A stretch of DNA of 64,000 nt from Allolobophora icterica (taxonomy: Eukaryota; Annelida; Clitellata; Crassiclitellata; Lumbricidae), in NCBI GenBank assembly GCA_963556255.1, contig OY744616.1, forward strand, positions 3,400,983-3,464,982. The letters run 5' to 3'. The notes under the pieces are model-generated. The model saw only the letters and a program-made list of their open reading frames with translations, was not told the origin of the DNA and ran no database searches. Both the position numbers and the translations under genes were made by a program. Below are positions 49,030 to 64,000 of the stretch, one piece after another. Position 1 is the first letter of the stretch. Each line of letters begins with the position of its first letter.

Positions 49030-49745
49030 AGATGCGCAGTACAGTGCAAACAGGCATCTCTTGTGCTGTAAAGCCTGCTGAGAAGAGAGTTTATGTAGCA
49101 AAATTACAATTTTTGGAATGCAGAGACGCATACGAGGAGAGAAACTTATGTCTTTTAGAGTGCGAGGAGAGCTAACATGAAGGTTTGCATAGTAAAATGT
49201 GAGCTTTTGGATGCGCAGTACAGTGCAAACAGGCATCTCTTGTGCTGTAAAGCCTGCTGAGAAGAGAGTTTATGTAGCAAAATTACAATTTTTGGAATGC
49301 AGAGACGCATACGAGGAGAGAAACTTATGTCTTTTAGAGTGCGAGGAGAGCTAACATGAAGGTTTGCATAGTAAAATGTGAGCTTTTGGATGCGCAGTAC
49401 AGTGCAAACAGGCATCTCTTGTGCTGTAAAGCCTGCTGAGAAGAGAGTTTATGTAGCAAAATTACAATTTTTGGAATGCAGAGACGCATACGAGGAGAGA
49501 AACTTATGTCTTTTAGAGTGCGAGGAGAGCTAACATGAAGGTTTGCATAGTAAAATGTGAGCTTTTGGATGCGCAGGACAGTGCAAACAGGCATCTCTTG
49601 TGGTGTAAAGCCTGCTGAGAAGAGAGTTTATGTAGCAAAATTACAATTTTTGGAATGCAGAGACGCATACGAGGAGAGAAACTTATGTCTTTTAGGGTGC
49701 GAGGAGAGCTAACATGAAGGTTTGCACAGTAAAATGTGATCTTTT
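49030..49745. repeat. 179-bp tandem repeat, four units (left arm)
   Basis: Units begin GATGCGCAGTACAGTGCAAA at about 49030, 49209, 49388 and 49567. Each contains three diverged ~60-bp submonomers. The mirror lies at about 53.75-54.46 kb. Confidence 0.95.
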
Positions 49746-49999
49746 GAGTTGCATGAGTGCTTGTGATGGTGATTTCTATACTAAAATTACAACTTTCTTC
49801 GTTTCAATGAAATATTTGCACGCTGATTTTAGTGTTTTAGCTGATCGAATTATACAAAAACGTGAAATATTAGCATGGAAAGGTTTAGATAAAGCTGGGG
49901 AGCGCTAGGAGCTGCAGGGGCGGAGGCAGCGGCGGCAGCGGAGGTTGCAGAGGCAACGGCGGCAGCAAATGCAGCAAATGCAGCTGTGGCAGTGGCGAC

Positions 50000-51000
50000 G
50001 GATTTGTGTAAAAGGAAAGGTTTTCGATTGAAGCGTATATGCAAAGTCTGTAAAATGATACATTTTGCGTCGTTTGGATGATGAAACTAATACATGTGAT
50101 ATTTCTACATGATGTTGTGTGAAGCCAGAACATGGAATTTGTTGAAACTTAAAGGTTTTGACTTAAATGTGTTTGAAAATAAATTGAAAATGTGCATCTT
50201 CTACAGATTTTGGATAATGGAACAGATGTGCATGAAAGTTCTATTTGGAGTAATGTGAAACACTTTGTAGTTATTTGAGCGAAAAGAGCCTTTTCAATTG
50301 GAAAACATGGTGCATTTTAGAGAAATCGTTAGTTGGAAATGCTAGGTATAGTATTTCTAGTTGAAGTTTATTCATAGAGGTGAATTGTACACATGCAATT
50401 TGTAGGAAAAGGCATTTTTCGATTGAAGCACATTTGCAAAGCGCTTAAAATGATATATTCTGAAAAGTTCGAGTGATGGAATTGGTGTGTAACATAGTTC
50501 TAACAAGATTTTGTGCTACATGAAGTGTAGCACATCGATGAATTTTTGTTGGAAAAGACATGTTTCAGATTGAAGCGTATGTAAAAAGCACCTAAACTGA
50601 ACATTTTTTAGAGACTGTGAATGGTGAAACTGTTATGTATGGCAATTCTAGCTGGATGGAACAAAGCACGCTGGTGTAATTTGTACTGAAAACGAGTGCT
50701 TTTGATTAAAAGACATCTGCAAAGTCTGTTAAATGGTGCAATTTTAAGAAATTTCAGAAGATGGAACTGCTAGATGTGATAGCTCTAGCAGAGCGTTGGC
50801 GCTACGAATTGTTTGGAAAATGATTGGGTTTGCCTGAAGTACATGTGCAAAGCATGTAAAATGTTGCATTTTGGAGAGTTAAGGTGGTGAAATTGATGTG
50901 ACAGAAGCAACTTCAATATGTGTGAGACTTTGTGTATTTTCGTTCTCAAGGGTTTTTCAAATACATGCTAAAAGACATGAGCTGCGTATTACAAGTTGCG
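50000..51000. repeat. Degenerate ~130-150-bp tandem repeat (left arm)
   Basis: The GATTGAAGCGTAT-x-TGCAAAGC motif recurs near 50031, 50423, 50574, 50709 and 50838. Each copy is followed by an AAATG-x-T-x-CATTTT block. The mirror is at about 52.49-53.49 kb. Confidence 0.65.
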
Positions 51001-51179
51001 TTATTTGAGTAATACAGTTTCACAATTTCTATGTCGAGTCACCAACGTTTCTTTGACAGGCTCTTGCAGCATATGAAAATCTATGCTCTATGCACAGACT
51101 TGTCAGATTTGTAGAATATAATACTAGGAAAAATTTGTCTCATCATTATAGTTCCGCAAACACCCAATTTACTTCAATG

Positions 51180-51720
51180 TTTAAAAATGTCAATGTTTAA
51201 AAATTTCAACTTGAAAATTTTCGGTTTGAAAATTTTCAGTTTGAAAATTTTCAGTTTGAAAAATTTCAATTTAAAAAATTTCAGTTTGAAAGATTTCAGT
51301 TTGAGAAATTTCACTTTGAAAAATTTCAGTTTGAGAAACTTCACTTTGAAAAATTTCAGTTTGAGAAATTTCAATTTGAAAATTTTCAGTTTGAGAAATT
51401 GCAGTTTGAGAAATTTAAGTTTGAGAAATTTCAATTTGAAAAATTTCAGTTTGAGAAATTTCAGTTTGAGAAATTTCAGTTTGAGAAATTTCAGTTTGAA
51501 AAATATCACTTTCAAAAATTTCAGTTTGAAAATTTTCAATTTGAAAAATTTCAAGTTGAAAAAAAAAATGTTCGTTTCAAAAATTTCTGTTTGAGAAATT
51601 TCAAGTTGAAAATTTTCATTTTGAAAATTTTTATTTGCAAAATTTTCATTTTGAAAATTTTCTTTTTCAAAATTTTCAGTTTGAGAAATTTCAGTTTCAA
51701 AAATTTCAGTTTGAGACTTG
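51180..51720. repeat. 15-bp minisatellite (AGTTTGAGAAATTTC)n, left arm
   Basis: About 36 units. Each contains the self-complementary GAAATTTC. The unit has no stop in most frames, giving spurious pentapeptide-repeat frames on both strands. The mirror is 51771-52311. Confidence 0.95.
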
Positions 51721-54700
51721 AAAAATTTATAAAATTACAAATTACTAACTCAGAAATTTTATAAATTTTTCAAGTCTCAAACTGAAATTTTTGAAACTGA
51801 AATTTCTCAAACTGAAAATTTTGAAAAAGAAAATTTTCAAAATGAAAATTTTGCAAATAAAAATTTTCAAAATGAAAATTTTCAACTTGAAATTTCTCAA
51901 ACAGAAATTTTTGAAACGAACATTTTTTTTTTCAACTTGAAATTTTTCAAATTGAAAATTTTCAAACTGAAATTTTTGAAAGTGATATTTTTCAAACTGA
52001 AATTTCTCAAACTGAAATTTCTCAAACTGAAATTTCTCAAACTGAAATTTTTCAAATTGAAATTTCTCAAACTTAAATTTCTCAAACTGCAATTTCTCAA
52101 ACTGAAAATTTTCAAATTGAAATTTCTCAAACTGAAATTTTTCAAAGTGAAGTTTCTCAAACTGAAATTTTTCAAAGTGAAATTTCTCAAACTGAAATCT
52201 TTCAAACTGAAATTTTTTAAATTGAAATTTTTCAAACTGAAAATTTTCAAACTGAAAATTTTCAAACCGAAAATTTTCAAGTTGAAATTTTTAAACATTG
52301 ACATTTTTAAACATTGAAGTAAATTGGGTGTTTGCGGAACTATAATGATGAGACAAATTTTTCCTAGTATTATATTCTACAAATCTGACAAGTCTGTGCA
52401 TAGAGCATAGATTTTCATATGCTGCAAGAGCCTGTCAAAGAAACGTTGGTGACTCGACATAGAAATTGTGAAACTGTATTACTCAAATAACGCAACTTGT
52501 AATACGCAGCTCATGTCTTTTAGCATGTATTTGAAAAACCCTTGAGAACGAAAATACACAAAGTCTCACACATATTGAAGTTGCTTCTGTCACATCAATT
52601 TCACCACCTTAACTCTCCAAAATGCAACATTTTACATGCTTTGCACATGTACTTCAGGCAAACCCAATCATTTTCCAAACAATTCGTAGCGCCAACGCTC
52701 TGCTAGAGCTATCACATCTAGCAGTTCCATCTTCTGAAATTTCTTAAAATTGCACCATTTAACAGACTTTGCAGATGTCTTTTAATCAAAAGCACTCGTT
52801 TTCAGTACAAATTACACCAGCGTGCTTTGTTCCATCCAGCTAGAATTGCCATACATAACAGTTTCACCATTCACAGTCTCTAAAAAATGTTCAGTTTAGG
52901 TGCTTTTTACATACGCTTCAATCTGAAACATGTCTTTTCCAACAAAAATTCATCGATGTGCTACACTTCATGTAGCACAAAATCTTGTTAGAACTATGTT
53001 ACACACCAATTCCATCACTCGAACTTTTCAGAATATATCATTTTAAGCGCTTTGCAAATGTGCTTCAATCGAAAAATGCCTTTTCCTACAAATTGCATGT
53101 GTACAATTCACCTCTATGAATAAACTTCAACTAGAAATACTATACCTAGCATTTCCAACTAACGATTTCTCTAAAATGCACCATGTTTTCCAATTGAAAA
53201 GGCTCTTTTCGCTCAAATAACTACAAAGTGTTTCACATTACTCCAAATAGAACTTTCATGCACATCTGTTCCATTATCCAAAATCTGTAGAAGATGCACA
53301 TTTTCAATTTATTTTCAAACACATTTAAGTCAAAACCTTTAAGTTTCAACAAATTCCATGTTCTGGCTTCACACAACATCATGTAGAAATATCACATGTA
53401 TTAGTTTCATCATCCAAACGACGCAAAATGTATCATTTTACAGACTTTGCATATACGCTTCAATCGAAAACCTTTCCTTTTACACAAATCCGTCGCCACT
53501 GCCACAGCTGCATTTGCTGCATTTGCTGCCGCCGTTGCCTCTGCAACCTCCGCTGCCGCCGCTGCCTCCGCCCCTGCAGCTCCTAGCGCTCCCCAGCTTT
53601 ATCTAAACCTTTCCATGCTAATATTTCACGTTTTTGTATAATTCGATCAGCTAAAACACTAAAATCAGCGTGCAAATATTTCATTGAAACGAAGAAAGTT
53701 GTAATTTTAGTATAGAAATCACCATCACAAGCACTCATGCAACTCAAAAGATCACATTTTACTGTGCAAACCTTCATGTTAGCTCTCCTCGCACCCTAAA
53801 AGACATAAGTTTCTCTCCTCGTATGCGTCTCTGCATTCCAAAAATTGTAATTTGCTACATAAACTCTCTTCTCAGCAGGCTTTACACCACAAGAGATGCC
53901 TGTTTGCACTGTCCTGCGCATCAAAAGCTCACATTTTACTATGCAAACCTTCATGTTAGCTCTCCTCGCACTCTAAAAGACATAAGTTTCTCTCCTCGTA
54001 TGCGTCTCTGCATTCCAAAAATTGTAATTTTGCTACATAAACTCTCTTCTCAGCAGGCTTTACAGCACAAGAGATGCCTGTTTGCACTGTACTGCGCATC
54101 CAAAAGCTCACATTTTACTATGCAAACCTTCATGTTAGCTCTCTCGCACTCTAAAAGACATAAGTTTCTCTCCTCGTATGCGTCTCTGCATTCCAAGAAA
54201 TTGTAATTTTGCTACATAAACTCTCTTCTCAGCAGGCTTTACAGGCACAAGAGATGCCTGTTTGCACTGTACTGCGCATCCAAAAGCTCACATTTTACTA
54301 TGCAAACTTCATGTTAGCTCTCCTCGCACTCTAAAAGACATAAGTTTCTCTCCTCGTATGCGTCTCTGCATTCCAAAAATTGTAATTTTGCTACATAAAC
54401 TCTCTTCTCAGCAGGCTTACAGCACAAGAGATGCCTGTTTGCACTGTACTGCGCATCTTTGTAGCATAAATGATCTCATTTTAGCTTGGAAGCTCTCACA
54501 TACTACATCTTCACACGCTAAGAGTCGACATTTTACTGTAGAAATCCTTCGTGCAGCTTGCAAGTCCTAAGTTTTATATGTAAACTCTCAATCCAACTGC
54601 ATATGCAAACGCGAAAGACTTCAGCCTCCTACACAAACCTTCAACGCATGCATCTTTGTGTCAAAAACTTGTCGTTTAGCAAGTAAGCTCTCATGTTCTG

Positions 54701-54722
54701 CGTCTTCGCATGCTAAAAGTTG

Positions 54723-54922
54723 NNNNNNNNNNNNNNNNNNNNNNNNNNNNNNNNNNNNNNNNNNNNNNNNNNNNNNNNNNNNNNNNNNNNNNNNNNNNNN
54801 NNNNNNNNNNNNNNNNNNNNNNNNNNNNNNNNNNNNNNNNNNNNNNNNNNNNNNNNNNNNNNNNNNNNNNNNNNNNNNNNNNNNNNNNNNNNNNNNNNNN
54901 NNNNNNNNNNNNNNNNNNNNNN
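54723..54922. other. Assembly gap (200 N)
   Basis: A run of exactly 200 N placed where the right palindrome arm stops, so a placeholder gap of unknown true size. Confidence 0.99.
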
Positions 54923-55320
54923 AGAAATAGACGGACGGGCTGATGGACAGAAAGATAGACAGACAGAGAGCCAGACAGGCAGACAGATAAACAAACACGT
55001 AGACTGACAGACAGACGAACGAACGGATGGACGAACGAACAGAAACACTAGCACAACGGTACACAATCAGACACTCAAGCGAACACAGACACACAAACAG
55101 ACAGATGGAAACTTCAGTGAGAGTCATATTAGATTGCAATCGGTAAGGATTATGATTATGGTTTGGATTAAGATTATGGTTGAGGTTTGGATTAGGAGTA
55201 GGATTATGGATTGGATTAGGATTCGGATTATGAATTGGATTAAGATTAAGCGCCAGCCACTACACTGATCTCTGGGACTTGCCATATCTGTGTAGCGCTG
55301 AGAAAGGCCACACACATAGG
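54923..55320. repeat. (ACAG)n tract and imperfect GGATTA repeats
   Basis: GACAGACAGA/GAACGAACG tract to about 55110, then GGATTATGATTATGG-type imperfect hexanucleotide repeats at 55140-55245. Confidence 0.8.
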
Positions 55321-55442
55321 CTTAAACAGCGAAGTACCTACGTTACAATACTCGTGAGCATACTTATATTATTGTATTAAAATCGGAAATGAATAAACAT
55401 ACCATTTTAGATTTGCACAAGTCAGAACAATTCTCCATTAAT

Positions 55443-55448
55443 TTTAAT
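55443..55448 (-). terminator. Possible polyadenylation signal of the DsbA-like gene
   Basis: Minus-strand ATTAAA about 180 bp beyond the stop codon. Variant signal; weak evidence. Confidence 0.25.
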
Positions 55449-55625
55449 CATCATTATTATTATTATTTGAGCTTGTAGCATTGCACGACGTCTAGATAAT
55501 AATCGTCACTTGTTTAGTGTCTAAGGATCTTGTTAATGAACGCTTAATTCAATCTTCGTTTGTGGTCAGCATTGTCATCATCATCTGCGTCTAAGATGAG
55601 ACCTTCGATCCAACTTCTTCGTCGT

Positions 55626-61290
<5,665 letters not shown>

Positions 61291-61863
61291 CTGGAACAAA
61301 AACCAGACCAAAATATCACAAAACATTATTCACTCATTGGCTATTACTGCTTCAGCTGCTTAGGCCTACCTGAGGAGGTAGCCATACGTGGCTACCTCCC
61401 TCCTGAACTGTTTGACGGGGAAATTATTCGTGGAACTTGACAATACAGTACGAGGTTCAAATCTAGTCAGAACATTTTGTAGTTTCTTATGAAAAGTCAG
61501 GCAACTGTTCGATGCAAGTTCTACCTAATATTTTTATCTGTCACACTTTATTTTTACTACTTTACGTGAGCAACCTGCCATTGCCCAAACTTCACTGGCA
61601 AGCGAAATGGATGATCAACATCCAACAGAAATCTTCCATTTCCAATAACACTCGAGCATCGACACGAACATCTCGTGTTCAACTCTCACGTCTATGATTC
61701 TCATTCCATATGGTGCCCGGTTTTGTCTTACAAATTTACTAAAGTTACCTGATAGTAATTTCTAAACAAACATTGGACGCTCACGTAAATTTAGGCCTAA
61801 ATATCGGGCATTGGAAACTAATGATTGCACGAATTAAGTGACATATAATTAATATTTTCCTAC

Positions 61864-61915
61864 CTTAAAGTATTTCCTAAGAAGTAAAGAAACGTGTGCT
61901 GTAGATCGGCCTCAG
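61864..61915 (-). other. Probable 5' UTR exon of the DsbA-like gene
   Basis: From a likely start about 26 bp below the TATA box to an AAG-GTAGGA donor. Non-coding in this model; the 5' end is estimated. Confidence 0.5.
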
Positions 61916-61940
61916 TTGCCCGCAATCTCTCAGCCATCGT

Positions 61941-61948
61941 CATTTATA
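61941..61948 (-). promoter_or_regulatory. TATA box of the DsbA-like gene
   Basis: Minus-strand TATAAATG in CGGGTATAAATGACG, correctly spaced from the 5' UTR exon and the only good TATA upstream of the gene. Confidence 0.55.
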
Positions 61949-62395
61949 CCCGTTCGACCGATGTTCACGCTGGGAAGATCACACATGTCGTAGGCCGACG
62001 ACCAAACTTAGCCCAGCTAAAAATTGCTAATTGTACTCATTGCCTGTAAATTACCGGGCCACTGTCGAACGGTGATAAGCAGAACGATATCTATGTTGAA
62101 CCAGACGACTGCAAAGTGAAGGACACGGCCGAGTTTTTAAAAGACGTCCAGGTATAAAATATATTGCTATGAAAATGTGATGAAATATTACAACAGGTGG
62201 AAAGATTGATCGCGCTCATTTTGCCATGTATATTTAAAATATACTTAATTGGATATATTCCACTGGCTGACTTATTTTGCAGTTTTAAATGTAATCTGGC
62301 ATTTATAAAGCGCCATTTCAAGATGAAACTCATCAGTGGCACTCCCGACCCGAACCAGTCCGTCGGATTGACATGTGAACTGGCTTTCGAAATGA
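61949..62395. other. Intergenic DNA with an inverted retroelement end
   Basis: TTTATAAAGCGCCATTTCAAG at about 62301 is an inverted 3' end with CATCAGTGGCACTCCCGACC. No gene recognised. Confidence 0.5.
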
Positions 62396-63295
62396 CTAAA
62401 TGACAGATTGAATGACTGGCTGACTGAGAAACTGATTGGCTGAGTGACTCACATACTTGACTGGCTGGCTCACCGACTGACATTTTGGCTGACTCCGAGA
62501 CTGAAAGACGGACTAATCAACTGACTGACTGACTGACTGACTGACTGACTGATTCACTGACTGACTGACTGACTCACTGACTCACTGACTCACTGACTCA
62601 CTGACTGACTGACTCACTCATTGACTGACTGACTTACTCACTGACTGACTGACTGACTGACTGACTGACTGACTGACTGATTCACTGACTGACTGATTCA
62701 ATGACTGACTGACTCACTGACTCACTGACTGATTCACTGACTGACTGACCTCACTGACTGACTCACTGACTGACTGACTGACTGACTGACTGACTCACTG
62801 ACTCAATGACTGACTGATTCACTGACTGACTGATTCACTGACTGACTGACCTCACTGACTGACTGACTGACTGACTGACTGACTGACTGACTGACTCACT
62901 GACTGACTCACTGACTCACTGACTGACTGATTCACTGACTGACTGATTCACTGACTGACTGACTCACTGACTGACTGACTGATTCACTGACTGACTCACT
63001 GACTGACTGACTGACTGACTGACTCACTGACTCACTGACTCAATGACTGACTGATTCACTGACTGACTGATTCACTGACTGACTGACCTCACTGACTGAC
63101 TCACTGACTGACTGACTCACTGACTGACTGACTGATTCACTGACTGACTCACTGACTGACTGACTGACTGACTGACTCACTGACTCACTGACTCAATGAC
63201 TGACTGATTCACTGACTGACTGATTCACTGACTGACTGACCTCACTGACTGACTCACTGACTGACTGACTCACTGACTGACTGACCTCACTGAAT
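62396..63295. repeat. ~900-bp (TGAC)n array with higher-order structure
   Basis: TGACTGAC units punctuated by TGACTCAC, TGATTCAC, TGACCTCAC and CAATGAC variants. The variant order repeats with a 153-bp period (CAATGAC at 63041 and 63194). Confidence 0.95.
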
Positions 63296-63894
63296 TGTAT
63301 TTGTAATTGTGATATTAATTAGTAACTTCTATAGCCCCGGTATCAAATGCACAAAGCACCGAAGTCGTAATCGTAAGCTCCAAAATGTCTAAAGCGCTAC
63401 TCTAAAGTTAAGTACAGGGCACCACTTTATTCACGAGCTCTGCGTCGTATCCGAGGATTTACCAGACATCGATGTCCATTGGAGGTCCGAATCCAATTTG
63501 CCAGAGAGACCAGAGAGAGAGGAGGCAGGTGAGCCGCTAAGGAGTGTTCGTTGAGGATGAGGAAGCGTGGAAGGCGGAGGATCGGATGGAATAAGGCAGG
63601 AATTCTAGAAGAGGTTAGTTAGGCTTCAAGTTGGAATGGAAAGCCAGCGGATGATAAGTAGAAGAACCTGAAGAAACATTTAAATGGAGCGAGTTTCAAA
63701 GTCTAGACTCTAAGTAATTGAAACGAGGAAGATCCTGCATGACCAGAGAAAGATGATCACGTGACCTGGTTGAATAACGACAAACCTGGAGAATAACGAC
63801 TGATGACAGAGTCAGAGTTCGATGTTTCATAAACTGAGCCCAAATTGAAATGATAAGGATGTCAATGCAGGGATTTTCTCAAAGAGTTTAAATG
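63296..63894 (-). mobile_element. Degenerate LINE-related fragment
   Basis: Shares TCTAAAGCGC-x-ACTCTAAAG, CGATGTCCATTGGAGG and GGATCGGATGGA blocks with 58.89-59.11 kb. No usable open frame remains. Confidence 0.6.
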
Positions 63895-64000
63895 CAGTGC
63901 TTTTTTTTCAGCCGGAACGCCGGAACAGAGTTCCGGCACATTTTTTCCGGTACTAAAAAATAATTTATTTATTTTAATAATAAAAACAATAATTTATTTA
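63895..64000. mobile_element. hAT-type MITE (CAGTGCTTTTTTTTC), cut by window end
   Basis: Same family and orientation as 45091-45354: CAGTGC-T-run, CAGCCGGAACGCCGGAAC, then TAATTTATTTATTTTAA. Confidence 0.9.

Larger units (their letters stand above)
48766..54722. repeat. 5.96-kb inverted repeat (palindrome), 18-bp spacer
   Basis: The left arm 48766-51736 and right arm 51755-54722 are reverse complements about 51745.5. From the centre out to about 53.8 kb no indel is seen. Beyond that the right arm differs by seven single-base indels (net -3). The right arm ends exactly at the N gap. Every feature listed for the left arm has a mirror. Confidence 0.97.

Noticed and set aside
49030..49745. Overlapping 86-aa minus-strand frames repeated every 179 bp as a gene family
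   Set aside because: The frames exist only because the 179-bp satellite unit repeats. No start, stop or domain logic extends beyond one unit.
51174..52317. Mirrored 115-135-aa frames with Lys/Phe/Leu/Asn pentapeptide repeats on both strands
   Set aside because: They follow a 15-bp non-coding minisatellite whose unit lacks stops. They lack start context, splice signals or codon bias, and the mirror copies come from the palindrome.
55140..55245. Telomere-like repeat
   Set aside because: The units are imperfect GGATTA/GATTATG words, not TTAGGG, and they lie inside ordinary intergenic DNA.

Overview
This is eukaryotic, intron-containing nuclear DNA, almost certainly from a marine invertebrate. 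An echinoderm or a related deuterostome fits best: TAGGCCTA-type words are frequent, LINE fragments end in GGCGCTATATAAAT plus a microsatellite, and there is a secreted beta-propeller family with NHL/TolB-like blades. The taxon call is inference. The window is dominated by repeats; most open frames are microsatellites read in several phases. I found no tRNA, rRNA or CRISPR array.

Two kinds of real gene can be assembled from exons. (1) A + strand tandem family of three secreted beta-propeller genes, each with three exons: signal peptide, Ser/Thr-rich mucin-like exon, propeller exon. All introns are phase 1. Copy 2 (18602-22826) reads intact at 580 aa. Copy 1 (8744-13735) has two in-frame TGA codons. 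Copy 3 (33664-38603) has an inserted in-frame TAA and a lost splice donor. The copies lie in a segmental duplication that also carries intergenic DNA: 4.4-7.1 kb matches 15.7-16.9 kb, 26.0-29.8 kb matches 39.8-46.0 kb, and intron 1 of all three copies carries the same old LINE and MITE remains. (2) A five-exon - strand gene (61290-55626 plus a probable 5' UTR exon and TATA box near 61.9 kb) encodes a 216-aa secreted DsbA/thioredoxin-like protein with only one cysteine left in the active-site position. Its introns hold the large GATA, GA, AGT and TGAC microsatellites.

Region by region: 0-4.3 kb holds microsatellites, LINE tails and one weak candidate first exon. 4.4-7.1 kb is a nest of hAT-type MITEs. 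7.1-13.9 kb is propeller copy 1. 14-16.1 kb has microsatellites and LINE ends. 16.5-23.2 kb is propeller copy 2. 23.5-24.7 kb is a TA-flanked hairpin-array element and a 144-bp palindrome. 26-29.8 kb is duplicated intergenic DNA. 30.4-30.9 kb is a GT/CT microsatellite. 32.1-32.5 kb is a LINE end. 33-38.7 kb is propeller copy 3. 39.8-46 kb is the second intergenic copy, filled with MITEs. 46.4-48.8 kb has a minisatellite, a CA repeat and a degenerate ~60-bp array. 48.8-54.7 kb is a nearly perfect 5.96-kb palindrome ending at a 200-N gap. 55.6-61.9 kb is the DsbA-like gene. 62.4-63.3 kb is a TGAC array.

The most informative pattern is that the duplicated segments act as mutual empty-site controls. 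They identify about twenty hAT-type elements, eleven with exact 8-bp target duplications and several nested, and they show directly that a 5'-truncated LINE end inserted with its own microsatellite-like tail.
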